Assembly (NCBI GenBank): GCA_963669295.1
Contig: OY769938.1
Coordinates: forward strand, 5,208,001-5,272,000
DNA length: 64,000 bases
Source of the DNA: G963669295 sp963669295
GTDB lineage: Bacteria > Bacteroidota > Bacteroidia > Flavobacteriales_D > CALLUQ01
Direction of reading: 5' to 3'
Part shown: in pieces, positions 1 to 7,580 of the stretch
Position numbering within the stretch: the first letter of the stretch is position 1
How the letters are laid out: every line of letters begins with the position of its first letter
Translations under genes and position numbers: made by a program
Notes under the pieces: model-generated
What the model was told of the DNA's origin: nothing
Seen by the model: the letters and a program-made list of their open reading frames with translations, nothing else
Databases searched by the model: none

Positions 1-58
1 TTAAGCACCACTCTACCATGCGCACTTCGTTACCAATAACCCTTTAACACTAAATACA

Positions 59-481
59 ATGAAACAAACACTTTTAATTGCACTCATTATTATGACAAGC
101 ATTACCGCCAACGCCCAAAAAGAGGTAAAGGCCATTAACCACACCATTACTGCTTTTGCGCAGGCAGGCGATAACAACGATGCCGAAGCACTGGCGCAGC
201 ACCTCGATGCCAACTTTAGAATTGTAATGAACCAGTTGTTTGGCAGCAAAGAGGTAGCCGTAATGCCGCGCGAGGTGTATTTGGAAAAAATAAAGAACAA
301 AGAATTTGGCGGCGATACGCGCCAGCTTACCATCGAAAATGTGGTGGTAAACGGACTCAATGCCAGTGCCATGGTTACCTACAAAGGCAGTAAAATGACT
401 TTTGTAGCCCTTACCACCCTGGTAAAAGATGCTGGCGGCACCTGGAAACTGGTAAGCGAAGTGCCTACCGTTAAACCCTAA
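59..481 (+). CDS. Secreted NTF2-like (putative lumazine-binding type) protein
   Basis: A 140-residue protein with a clear signal peptide (about residues 1-19, hydrophobic LLIALIIMTSITANA then Q). The mature part alternates helix and strand as in the NTF2/SnoaL superfamily and ends with the usual last strand around GTWKLVSE. Length and layout match the secreted putative lumazine-binding proteins that are common in Bacteroidota. Most of those have no known ligand, so no reaction is claimed. It converges on the SRPBCC gene at 514-948, and a GC-rich hairpin lies between them. The fold call is by resemblance; the signal peptide is seen directly. Confidence 0.7.
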   Translation: MKQTLLIALIIMTSITANAQKEVKAINHTITAFAQAGDNNDAEALAQHLDANFRIVMNQLFGSKEVAVMPREVYLEKIKNKEFGGDTRQLTIENVVVNGLNASAMVTYKGSKMTFVALTTLVKDAGGTWKLVSEVPTVKP

Positions 482-486
482 CGCAT

Positions 487-515
487 AAGGCGGGGCGCTG
501 GTGCCCTGCCCTTTT
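487..515. terminator. GC-rich hairpin between convergent genes
   Basis: AAGG-C-GGGGC can pair with GCCCTGCCCTT across a six-base loop, leaving a small internal loop, and TTTT follows on the plus strand. It sits between two converging stop codons, so it plausibly ends the plus-strand gene. It slightly overlaps the stop region of the minus-strand gene. Confidence 0.45.
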
Positions 516-948
516 ACCTGCCTTCTAAAATAGCTTTGAGGGCTTTCAAATCTTTTTTATTGGCGCGGCGCATGGCACTTGCCATTAAAGGGGCCAGCAG
601 TTTCGAAAACCCTTTGGGGTGGCCCATGTTGCGCAACGCCATTCGGGTATGCCCGTTGGGCGTTGCTTGCCAGGTATAGGTGGTTTGCATAGGAAAAGGT
701 GCTTGCGTTTGCATTACCAATTGGTGGGGCGTGCACACTACAAACTCGTAAGTATAAGCCAACGCTTTGCCCATAAATTTGGCGGTAAACGCCACCTGTG
801 TACCTGCTTGCAACGGCTTTTCGGTAAGCCATTTGGCCGATTGAATGTTTACATACCACGCGGGTGCATGATCGGGGTTGCTGGCATAAGCTGCCACCAC
901 TTCGGGTGGGCGTTCAATTACAATTTCGGTAACTACATCTACTGCCAT
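514..948 (-). CDS. SRPBCC (START-like) family protein
   Basis: A 144-residue cytosolic protein without a signal peptide. The N-terminus (strand VTEIVIERPPEVV, then a helix with YASNPDHAPAWY) is the standard opening of the polyketide cyclase/START-like fold. The later strands (GTQVAFTAKFMGKALAYTYEF, then the W-containing strand near residue 92) and the long basic C-terminal helix complete it. The family binds hydrophobic ligands in a helix-grip cavity; the substrate cannot be read from sequence. It has no operon partner: a repeat-rich spacer lies upstream and it converges with the NTF2-like gene. Confidence 0.72.
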   Translation of the reverse strand: MAVDVVTEIVIERPPEVVAAYASNPDHAPAWYVNIQSAKWLTEKPLQAGTQVAFTAKFMGKALAYTYEFVVCTPHQLVMQTQAPFPMQTTYTWQATPNGHTRMALRNMGHPKGFSKLLAPLMASAMRRANKKDLKALKAILEGR

Positions 949-1043
949 AAGGTGCTTTTTGTAGTAAACGAATAAGTGCTACAAAAAAAGACAATGAGGG
1001 ATGTATAATGTAAAATGGTAAATGGGTGATGTGAGTGGCGTGT

Positions 1044-1222
1044 TAGTGCCCCTATGGCTATCGGGGTGCCAGTGTCTGAGTGTCCCGCTGGTAAGCGGGA
1101 TGTATCCCTGCCCGACGGCAGGCGGGGAAGTTCGAGCGACACCATGCCCCAAATCATCTCCAACCTTTAACCGTCATGCTGAACTTGTTTCAGCATCTAC
1201 TAAATGCTCAACACACGCTTAA
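1044..1222. repeat. Cluster of three dispersed hairpin repeats
   Basis: This spacer carries one copy each of three hairpin repeats found elsewhere in the window. (1) CCCCTATGGCTATCGGGG at 1049-1066. (2) The scaffold repeat GTGTCTGAGTG (about 1072-1082), stem TCCCGC/GCGGGA (1083-1088 and 1095-1100), then TGTATC. (3) A GTCATGCTGAACTTG/TTTCAGCAT hairpin near 1174-1200. A second near-identical copy of (2), including the flanking CCTGCCCGACGGCAGG part, lies inverted at about 6338-6398. No gene is credible here; the open frames are by-products of GC-rich palindromes. Confidence 0.75.
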
Positions 1223-1229
1223 TCAATGC

Positions 1230-1775
1230 CTACCCCAATTCCTCAGCCATTGCCACCAGCTTATGCACCGTATTCCAGTTACGCGCAGTGGCTGTTACTT
1301 TTAGCTTGCGCTCTACCAGGTTGTTGCTCATCTTGCTTCTACCCGCCCCGTTGGGGAAGTAGGCATACAGGGTGGTGCCTTTCAGCACCCACTCATCGTC
1401 GCCCAGGTCGAAGGCTTCTAATGCTGCTATGCCTTCGGGGGTAGGCGTTTCAAACAAAAAGGTAAAATAGCTTTTGGTGGTGCGCAACTCATCGCCCGGC
1501 CAGGGGTGGGCAGCAATGGCTTGTTGCAATTGTTGGGGGGTAAGCACCAGCACGGGCACCTCAAAGCCATAGTGCTTTACAATAAGTTGGTGAATGGCCT
1601 CTTCCAGTGCTGAAGCATTGGTTTCGGCACTGGTAAACACAATGTTGCCGCTTTGTATGTAGGTGGCAATGTTGCCAATGTTAAGCTCGGCCAGTTGCTG
1701 GCGCAACTCGGCCATTTTAATCTTTTTTTGGCCGCTTACGTTTATGCCACGTAATAGTGCAATGTAGGTGTGCAT
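1230..1775 (-). CDS. DUF1697 family protein
   Basis: The first in-frame methionine lies at 1793, but the family begins with M-x-x-YIALLRGINVSG, which here starts at 1775. I therefore place the start at 1775, giving 181 residues. The N-terminal motif, the AELRQQLAEL helix, and the following GNIATYIQSGNIVF segment are diagnostic of DUF1697 (alpha/beta, ferredoxin-like). The family is widespread and uncharacterised. The gene stands alone: repeats lie on both sides and no tight neighbour is seen. Confidence 0.85.
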   Translation of the reverse strand: MHTYIALLRGINVSGQKKIKMAELRQQLAELNIGNIATYIQSGNIVFTSAETNASALEEAIHQLIVKHYGFEVPVLVLTPQQLQQAIAAHPWPGDELRTTKSYFTFLFETPTPEGIAALEAFDLGDDEWVLKGTTLYAYFPNGAGRSKMSNNLVERKLKVTATARNWNTVHKLVAMAEELG

Positions 1776-1860
1776 AAGAGTGTTTTTTTGCAAGATAGTT
1801 TTTTACCTACAATTCCACATCGCGTGTTCCGTCATTGCAAACACTTCCGGGAGGAAGGGT

Positions 1861-1906
1861 GAAGCAAACTCCCGATGACCATTAAATGTGTATCGGGAGC
1901 TTGCTT
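1861..1906. repeat. Palindromic repeat, copy A (left of KAP gene)
   Basis: An inverted repeat with arms AGCAAACTCCCGAT and ATCGGGAGCTTGCT and loop GACCATTAAATGTGT. It is a 45/46 match to copy B at 3614-3660, including the loop, although loops of other copies differ. Together the two copies bracket the KAP NTPase gene as direct repeats. It lies just downstream of that gene's stop and may also act as an RNA hairpin. Confidence 0.85.
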
Positions 1907-1915
1907 AAATAATGT

Positions 1916-3478
1916 TCACAAAGCTTGATCAAAGAATGAAGTAAATTTGCTATCTACCCAGCTAATTAAACTTAAGATTTGATTGATTAGATCTTTCGAT
2001 GTAACATCTGAATTAACTCTAGTTAATTCAACCTTACACTTGGAATAATAGCCTGATGTGCCGTCATATTTATTCCTTTTATCCCAACTAAGATGTATTT
2101 CATAAAAATAACCCTCGTATTTGCCCTCTAACTTAGATAAAAAAGTTTTAGGAGCGTAGAAGAACTTATAACCATTACCAAAAGCATGTCTGGCTATAAT
2201 TATTGGCTCCACTATATTCCTAATATTACTTAGTTCAGAATCAAATCTTTTACCATTTATTACATCTGTAAAGAATTCTTTCATAGCTTGAAAACTTCCC
2301 AGTTGTAGAGTCAATAATTTAATAATACAAATTAGCTCTATGTCTTCAGATTTAATTTCAAGCTCTGATGTCATTAAATTATCAATAAAATCGATTTTTC
2401 TTAGGGTTCCTGGTGTAACTTCCTTTTTTAAATCTAAATAGTCTATTACGAACCATTTGTTGTTAATATCAGGAAAGTGCCTCTGCTTTAATATTTTCCT
2501 TAAGTTTACTACTCCACAATCATCCATATAAATCAAAAGCTCTGCAAGTAGTAACCTCCCCGATTCGCTCAACCTATCTGGTTTTATTATATGTGAGATA
2601 TACTGATGAATAGCAGCCCTGTTGTTAAAATGGAAAATCTCCAGTGAATAGAACTTATCCATATAACCATCAAAATCCACCCCATCACCATACTTATGGT
2701 AAAATATCTTCTTAACGTTTTCGACGTCTGCTACTATTATTACTTTATCAAATCCAAACCTATGTTCTCCCGAATCGCTATCGTGATGAGCACTTAACAC
2801 ATTTAAAATCCTAAAAATGTGTTCCGGATCCAACCTATCCAAATCATCTATAATTAATATGTTTTGCTTCTTACTGGCAACACTTATCGATTTTAAAACA
2901 CTATAGATAACGCCATTGATTTGTGTTAACCCAAAGTACCCTTCTAAATTCTTGTGTGTATTTTGTACAGTATCAATTAATAGTTGAGTATCTGATTTCT
3001 CCCCCTCTTTTATTTTCTTCTTCCATGCCTTGAATTCTTTTTGCATTGAGCTAATTGAAGTTAAAAGCTTTTTAATTATGCTAGCTTCTTCACTAATTAA
3101 GGATGCCAACGAAATCATTTCACTAATTACCAGATCTGGATTAAAATGCAGGAAGTTTTTTAGGTATTCATTGTCCGAGAAATCATCCTTTTTTATAAGG
3201 TCAATTAAATCCTTTGTAAATATTTTTGTAATAATGTCTACCTTAATTATATCAAAAATATCATCGTTGGTTCCTATGGCATAATTTACCGGAGAAACGA
3301 AAACCGTATTGTATTTTCCCGAATTTAATTCGTTGAAATATCGCCTTAAAAAGTAAGACTTCCCTATTCCATACCTACCAGAAAAGAAAATCCTCGAATT
3401 ACCATCGGTATTTATATGTCGATCAAATTCAGATTCTGCAAAATCAATTGGAATTGCATATTTATCTGTTTGAGTCAT
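1916..3478 (-). CDS. KAP-type P-loop NTPase
   Basis: A 520-residue protein with Walker A GRYGIGKS at residues 34-41 and a KAP-type Walker B, ILIIDDLDRLD, near residues 207-217. After it comes the sensor-like strand KVIIVADVENVKKIF. This combination (an early P-loop and hhhhDDLDR) defines KAP/STAND-like signalling NTPases. No transmembrane helices are seen, unlike many KAP proteins. The gene is visibly AT-rich against its left neighbours and is bracketed by near-identical palindromic repeats, which suggests acquisition as a cassette. The next gene upstream encodes a PD-(D/E)XK nuclease-like protein on the same strand, 236 bp away. KAP ATPases recur in defence loci, so a defence role is plausible but unproven. 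Confidence 0.85.
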   Translation of the reverse strand: MTQTDKYAIPIDFAESEFDRHINTDGNSRIFFSGRYGIGKSYFLRRYFNELNSGKYNTVFVSPVNYAIGTNDDIFDIIKVDIITKIFTKDLIDLIKKDDFSDNEYLKNFLHFNPDLVISEMISLASLISEEASIIKKLLTSISSMQKEFKAWKKKIKEGEKSDTQLLIDTVQNTHKNLEGYFGLTQINGVIYSVLKSISVASKKQNILIIDDLDRLDPEHIFRILNVLSAHHDSDSGEHRFGFDKVIIVADVENVKKIFYHKYGDGVDFDGYMDKFYSLEIFHFNNRAAIHQYISHIIKPDRLSESGRLLLAELLIYMDDCGVVNLRKILKQRHFPDINNKWFVIDYLDLKKEVTPGTLRKIDFIDNLMTSELEIKSEDIELICIIKLLTLQLGSFQAMKEFFTDVINGKRFDSELSNIRNIVEPIIIARHAFGNGYKFFYAPKTFLSKLEGKYEGYFYEIHLSWDKRNKYDGTSGYYSKCKVELTRVNSDVTSKDLINQILSLISWVDSKFTSFFDQAL

Positions 3479-3613
3479 AGCAGCATACTTTTACCTGCAA
3501 ACTATGCTTTTTCAATGGAAAACACAACCTTATTAATACGGACATAAATCCCTACACAAAAACTCCAACAAAAACATTAAACCTGTGAGTAAATTCGCCT
3601 AAAGCGGGACGAC

Positions 3614-3660
3614 GAAGCAAACTCCCGATGACCATTAAATGTGTATCGGGAGTTTGCTTC
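3614..3660. repeat. Palindromic repeat, copy B (right of KAP gene)
   Basis: The same palindrome as copy A in the same orientation, with an identical loop and one substitution in the right arm (AGTTTGCT instead of AGCTTGCT). It is preceded by AAAGCGGGACGAC and followed by GGCAATGC and CGCAATGACG, parts of the same dispersed family. It separates the KAP and nuclease-like genes. Confidence 0.85.
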
Positions 3661-3714
3661 GGCAATGCTAACACCTTGCCTCGCAATGACGTGGTGCGCT
3701 ATTTGAATGAGTGA

Positions 3715-5565
3715 TTACCTTGAAATGGCTTTGATAACCCGGTCTTCTTGAATAAGCACATCGCGCATTAATAGCTTGTAAGGAAATTCTTTGTGCTTCG
3801 AATTCTTAAATCCTTCTAAAATTTTCAATAAAGAAGACGCAGAAATTAATGATAGATTCAATTCATATTCCAATTCACAATCATTGATAAAAACATCACT
3901 AAAATCTGGTGCAATTAGCAAAGACTTAATGACTTTGTAATCATTAAGTTTCGCCAAATTTATATAAGACTTTATTTGTCGAGAAACTGAACTGAAACGA
4001 TTATATCCGCTTTCCTTCACTGTTTTACATTCCACCAAAATGACTTCATCACCTCCTAGATTTATTACTATATCGATCTTATCTTTTTTGGTATTCAGTT
4101 GCTTACGTAATCCCTCGTCTACATTAAACCCTAATCGAGATAGTATAGTTCGAGTTAAGTCTTCGAACTTCAATCCTAATTCACTCTCTTTTATCTTGAT
4201 TCCATTCTCTTTCAATTCATTAAGGTTCCTGGTGCCAAAATGCTCATAATTCTCTAAATACAAATTCTCCGAATCTTTATAGTTATCGAGAATATTAAGT
4301 ACCAAATTACCACGCGTTTTAATATCTTGAGATTTACAAAAGTGCTCCAATTCCTTATTTGTCAATACTTCCAACACATCACGGGGTTTAATGTTGTAAT
4401 CCAACAAATAGTCACTATGCAACGTGTTTTCATCCTGCAGTTCAAATTCTGCTTTCAGTTGCTTGTTAAGCTTAGGGAGTTTTTCTCCCAATTCATGTAA
4501 CATCTTCTCATAGCCGTCAATCGATATTCCTACTTTCTCATCCTTCTCTATTTCTTCGAAATAAGCGATTAGGTTCTCTATCTTTTCTTCAATTCGAGCC
4601 CCTCTTAATGCAGGAGAAATATTTAGTCCTTTATCAACTAGTGCATTGATTACCGATTTTTTCTCGGTAACCTTTGTCCCCTCTTTGAAAATGTCGTTTT
4701 TCAGTATTCCAGAAAATGAAATCCCCTCGTTGATGATTTCTCGCAACTTACTTTCGCGGTCCAATTTTCGATCAATATTATGCTTCTTACAAACTAAATT
4801 AATCTGCGGGTCTTTTAACAATTTCAACACTCTTCGCGAAAATTTATCTGCTACTTCTTTGTTTCGGATAATTCTTAAAACTCGCACTACTTCATCAGGA
4901 ATATAAGTCATGTGGCCTTTCTTTGAATAAAAAAGTACCCCAATGTTCTTTAAGTCATTGATGATAGTGTCTATGTCTAGTTTATGTATTGGTAAGATGC
5001 TGTAATTGATCAACTTTACTTCTTCTTGAGACAATTCTAAACTGTTGGCTAATGTTCTTAACACAGAGTGTTCATCATTGGTGATTTTTGACTCTTGATT
5101 GTTAAGCACATCATTATAATACGCAGTATCAACACAAGCTTTATAGACCTTATAATCCCTAATTCGAGAAGCCTCAATAGTAGGTTTTTCACTTTCTAAC
5201 TCTACCTTAAAGCCTTTTAACTTTTTCTTGATGTGCTTAATTTCCGCTTCATATAATCTGGCAAACCATTCGCGTGACATAATGCAATTTCCATCACGTA
5301 TGATGATATCAATAAGCACATCCAGTTGGGAGTCTGTTTGTTCAAACTCCTTGCTTACGTAATCCTTGTACTCTTCCTCTATTAATGCAAACACTCTTGC
5401 AATATTAATGTTGTCAACATTCTTTAAATCCTTACTAGTATCGCTAAGAATTTTATCGATTTGTTTCATGTTGCGTGGCTCATCAGCTACGATGTTATCT
5501 ATGATTTTTAAGAAGGAGTTTTTCTCAAACGAATTCAGTCCATCCAATACCTTTTCCAGTTTCAT
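3715..5565 (-). CDS. PD-(D/E)XK nuclease-like protein with SAP-like modules
   Basis: A 616-residue cytosolic protein. Near residues 495-515 the pattern KIDIVI...EVILVECKTVK gives D-x(n)-E-x-K, the catalytic core of restriction-endonuclease-like folds. It is preceded by a helix containing TRTILSRLGFNVDEG, as in Mrr-like enzymes. Two upstream segments resemble SAP DNA-binding helices: near 255-283 (NLVCKKHNIDRKLDRESKL) and near 403-428 (LEHFCKSQDIKTRGNLVLNI). The rest is charged and helical. The gene is AT-rich like the KAP gene next to it. A DNA-cleaving defence protein is the simplest reading; a recombination or repair role is the alternative. I know no named family with exactly this layout. 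Confidence 0.7.
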   Translation of the reverse strand: MKLEKVLDGLNSFEKNSFLKIIDNIVADEPRNMKQIDKILSDTSKDLKNVDNINIARVFALIEEEYKDYVSKEFEQTDSQLDVLIDIIIRDGNCIMSREWFARLYEAEIKHIKKKLKGFKVELESEKPTIEASRIRDYKVYKACVDTAYYNDVLNNQESKITNDEHSVLRTLANSLELSQEEVKLINYSILPIHKLDIDTIINDLKNIGVLFYSKKGHMTYIPDEVVRVLRIIRNKEVADKFSRRVLKLLKDPQINLVCKKHNIDRKLDRESKLREIINEGISFSGILKNDIFKEGTKVTEKKSVINALVDKGLNISPALRGARIEEKIENLIAYFEEIEKDEKVGISIDGYEKMLHELGEKLPKLNKQLKAEFELQDENTLHSDYLLDYNIKPRDVLEVLTNKELEHFCKSQDIKTRGNLVLNILDNYKDSENLYLENYEHFGTRNLNELKENGIKIKESELGLKFEDLTRTILSRLGFNVDEGLRKQLNTKKDKIDIVINLGGDEVILVECKTVKESGYNRFSSVSRQIKSYINLAKLNDYKVIKSLLIAPDFSDVFINDCELEYELNLSLISASSLLKILEGFKNSKHKEFPYKLLMRDVLIQEDRVIKAISR

Positions 5566-5699
5566 TTAATTGTTTTTAGAGGTTATTGCGCTTTCCCAAA
5601 CTACAAAACTCATCCAGAAACATCAAGTAAAACACACAAGTATTTTTCCGGTAAATTAATAGGCGAATTATTTCCTTTAACACTGTATTTTATGTACCT

Positions 5700-5720
5700 T
5701 AATACTATCTAAAGTATTAA
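5700..5720 (+). promoter_or_regulatory. Palindrome and first copy of a 14-bp direct repeat
   Basis: TAATACT and AGTATTA form a 7-bp inverted repeat around ATCTAA (5700-5719). The segment TATCTAAAGTATTA (5706-5719) is repeated exactly at 5827-5840. Each copy ends a few bases before an ATG (5722 and 5845). It could be an operator or a translation-initiation element. Both copies lie in a 278-bp spacer. Confidence 0.5.
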
Positions 5721-5721
5721 C

Positions 5722-5805
5722 ATGATAAAGAATAAATTATCTTTGAAAGCCCCGCATGGTTTGGTGAGAGGAAACGACCACCAGCGCCTTAATACGCGTA
5801 GATGA
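5722..5805 (+). CDS. Possible 27-residue leader peptide
   Basis: The reading frame runs from ATG to TGA and encodes a basic 27-residue peptide (begins MIKNKLSLKAPHGLV, ends NTRR). It follows the first copy of the TATCTAAAGTATTA repeat just as the 88-residue gene follows the second. It overlaps the left arm of the GAAAGCCCCGC hairpin, so translating it would compete with that fold. No homologue is recognised; it may be a chance frame. Confidence 0.3.
   Translation: MIKNKLSLKAPHGLVRGNDHQRLNTRR
5738..5745 (+). promoter_or_regulatory. Bacteroidota -7 box match
   Basis: TATCTTTG matches TAnnTTTG exactly. No good TTTG -33 box is visible 18-21 bp upstream. If used, transcription would start near 5750, inside the left arm of the hairpin at 5745-5821. 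A start there and a full hairpin therefore exclude each other. Confidence 0.3.
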
Positions 5806-5821
5806 CCTTAGCGGGGCTTTC
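5745..5821 (+). ncRNA. Structured RNA element closed by an 11-bp stem
   Basis: GAAAGCCCCGC (5745-5755) is exactly complementary to GCGGGGCTTTC (5811-5821). Inside, TTGGTG and CACCAG can form a second short stem. The right arm runs into TTTCTTTTAT, so the closing stem resembles an intrinsic terminator whose left arm lies 55 nt upstream. It sits between the two direct repeats and directly before the 88-residue gene. It may be an attenuator, a small RNA or a short MITE-like insertion. Confidence 0.4.
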
Positions 5822-5826
5822 TTTTA

Positions 5827-5840
5827 TATCTAAAGTATTA
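5827..5840 (+). repeat. Second copy of the 14-bp direct repeat
   Basis: TATCTAAAGTATTA is identical to 5706-5719 and ends four bases before the ATG at 5845. The pair flanks the structured element at 5745-5821, as a target duplication or a duplicated initiation region would. Confidence 0.6.
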
Positions 5841-5844
5841 AACC

Positions 5845-6111
5845 ATGATTCACGAACCATTAAAAGCCGAGGAGTTTGGCCCATTGGCCCACTGCTTTAA
5901 CACCCACTACGAAAGCAATTTGGCCAACGTAATTCGCCGGTTAGATACCGCCATTTTTTTGTACCACTATTTAGATGAAGAAGAAGACATCCCCGAACTG
6001 AGTCGCCGCAACAGCGTGCAAGCCCTACAACACATTAAAAACCGCCTGTTTGAAATGTACCTTAAACGCATGGGCTGGGAAAATGTGGTGTGGAGTAGCG
6101 AAATGGAGTAA
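5845..6111 (+). CDS. Hypothetical 88-residue protein
   Basis: A small, soluble, helical protein with an acidic centre (DEEEDIPELSRR) and the ending RMGWENVVWSSEME. There is no signal peptide or membrane segment. Base composition and codon use look like the accessory genes to its right, not like the AT-rich nuclease gene to its left. I do not recognise the family. The start ATG at 5845 directly follows the second 14-bp repeat. It is likely a real gene because the frame is clean, the composition is coding-like and the upstream layout is unusual. Confidence 0.55.
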   Translation: MIHEPLKAEEFGPLAHCFNTHYESNLANVIRRLDTAIFLYHYLDEEEDIPELSRRNSVQALQHIKNRLFEMYLKRMGWENVVWSSEME

Positions 6112-6129
6112 AATACTTCCTTTGGCCAC

Positions 6130-6205
6130 CCCGCTATATCCTGGTAGATCCTGGTAGATCCTGAAACGAGTTCAGGATGACATCAGGATGACATCAGGAT
6201 GACAG
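6130..6205. repeat. Short tandem repeats and CCTGAA/TTCAGG hairpin
   Basis: CCTGGTAGAT occurs twice in tandem, CAGGATGACAT-like units occur three times, and TCCTGAAACGAGTTCAGGA folds back. This is a typical degenerate dispersed repeat in a 470-bp spacer without a gene. Confidence 0.7.
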
Positions 6206-6279
6206 CGTGGGAATTTATTGCAACAATAATGATAGCGAGTACACTTCATTGCGAGGAGCCCCGCTGTAAGCGGGACAAC

Positions 6280-6326
6280 GAAGCAAGCTCCCGATGTACA
6301 GCAAATGCATATCGGGAGCTTGCTTC
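6280..6326. repeat. Palindromic repeat, copy C
   Basis: A perfect 16-bp inverted repeat (GAAGCAAGCTCCCGAT and its complement) around a 15-base loop (6296-6310) that differs from the loops of copies A and B. It is preceded by CCCGCTGTAAGCGGG, a second small hairpin, within the same composite repeat. Confidence 0.85.
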
Positions 6327-6337
6327 GGCACCCTTCG

Positions 6338-6398
6338 GTCTTCCCCGCCTGCCGTCGGGCAGGGATACATCCCGCTTACCAGCGGAACACTCAGACAC
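6338..6398 (-). repeat. Scaffold repeat (GTGTCTGAGTG...TGTATC), inverted copy
   Basis: Read on the minus strand: GTGTCTGAGTG, a stem TTCCGC/GCGGGA closed by one T-G wobble (6370-6375 and 6382-6387), TGTATC, then a CCTGCCCGACGGCAGG hairpin. It is nearly the reverse complement of 1072-1130. Confidence 0.75.
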
Positions 6399-6481
6399 TC
6401 AGGGTATACTGATGGTGAACACCGTCATTGCCCGTCTGAGGCGGATCGCAAGGACGGTACGCTATTTGAATTTATGGCCAT

Positions 6482-6512
6482 AAAAAAACCACCCCGATGA
6501 CCGTCGGGGTGG
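6482..6512 (-). terminator. Rho-independent terminator of the FN3 gene
   Basis: On the minus strand CCACCCCGA pairs with TCGGGGTGG (arms at 6504-6512 and 6489-6497) and is followed by TTTTTTT (6488-6482). It lies about 70 bp past the stop of the fibronectin-type protein. Confidence 0.85.
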
Positions 6513-6582
6513 CTAAGAATCAACCTAATGCTATGGAGGGGGTGCCTTTTCCAATTATTACACCGCCTCGTTTCGCTCCAGG

Positions 6583-7263
6583 TTAAATGGCGATCCGCTC
6601 AATGGGATCGCTCCACGGGCCCCGTCCTGCAGCACCAATGGCTGCCACCCGAAAGGCGTAAGACGTTCCGCGTTGTAATCGCACTCCTTCATCGTCGATG
6701 CCGATGTCGTTGCGCAACTCTAAGCCTTCTTCATCAATAGCAATGTTGATGGCCACAGTAGAAGCAGTAACCATGGCAATGTTTACAAAGGCACTGTCGG
6801 CACTGTTCAACGGTTTGGCTTGCACGGCATAGCTGTTAGCGCCTTTTATTACATCCCAGTCGAGCAGTACTTCGCCAGCATCGGTGTATGCTGATGTTAA
6901 GCGTTGTACCTTGGGCAACTTACCCACAGGTGCCGGGGTTTGGCGCAGCTCCATGCCCGCACTTTCAATCATCTTTTCATCGCCCTTGCTTACACTGTCT
7001 ACCAACGATGCTGTGGTATTGATGACCTGCTTGAGCTCTTCTAGCAAGGTGGCAATGTCGGTGCGCAAGCCTTTTGCATCGCGCAATTGTAAGGCCAGTG
7101 CATCTTTGGCACTTTCCAGGTTATTGATGGCATCATCGAGGTCGTCGGCCCATTGATCGCCATCGGGAAAGTGGGGATTGTTTCTTAATTTTTTAGCAAT
7201 GGCATCTGCAAATCCCAACAAATTTTCATTGCTTCTTTCACTTAATTTTAATGCAATTTTCAT
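6583..7263 (-). CDS. Fibronectin type III domain protein
   Basis: The frame opens at 7311, but the natural start is ATG 7263 (MKIALKLSERSNENL), giving 226 residues; the upstream 16 residues look untranslated. Residues 1 to about 120 are helical and coiled-coil-like (AINNLESAKDALALQLRDAKG). Residues about 130-226 form one fibronectin type III fold: VLLDWDVIKGANSYAVQ, then the acidic EEGLELRNDIGIDDEGV stretch, RGTSYAFRVAAIGAAGRGPWSD. No signal peptide is seen. Similar helix-plus-FN3 proteins occur in Bacteroidota without known function. It has its own terminator and no operon partner. Confidence 0.7.
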   Translation of the reverse strand: MKIALKLSERSNENLLGFADAIAKKLRNNPHFPDGDQWADDLDDAINNLESAKDALALQLRDAKGLRTDIATLLEELKQVINTTASLVDSVSKGDEKMIESAGMELRQTPAPVGKLPKVQRLTSAYTDAGEVLLDWDVIKGANSYAVQAKPLNSADSAFVNIAMVTASTVAINIAIDEEGLELRNDIGIDDEGVRLQRGTSYAFRVAAIGAAGRGPWSDPIERIAI

Positions 7264-7311
7264 AACTAATGGTATTGCGGCACACATAACCGGACAGGGA
7301 ATGCTACGCAT

Positions 7312-7580
7312 ACCAGGTTTATAAATAATGAACTACGCGCTTAAAGCGCTTTACATGGTTTGGAAAAGGAAAAATGTGTCTGAGGTGCCCGGTCATGGTT
7401 TCAAATGAGAAATGGCACCCATTGCGCAAAAGACACCTTAAAGACGTTTGAAAGCCTTAAATGGTTGCATGGGCAAGGGCAAAAAAGTGCATTTTTTTTA
7501 ATAAAAATCAGTAAACCCTTGAAAATGAGCAATTTGAATCGGCAAGGTTTTTCACAAAATTGCTGTAAACCCTCTTTTTG
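7312..7580. other. Spacer without a recognised gene
   Basis: I see no credible coding region. The segment 7459-7502 (AAATGGTTGCATGGG, a run of A, GTGCA, a run of T) recurs with small changes at 37549-37592, so it is a dispersed motif. Confidence 0.5.

Noticed and set aside
1022..1444. Short plus-strand frames in the repeat cluster and DUF1697 gene
   Set aside because: They read repeat DNA or lie antisense to DUF1697 with unnatural Cys/Pro-rich composition.
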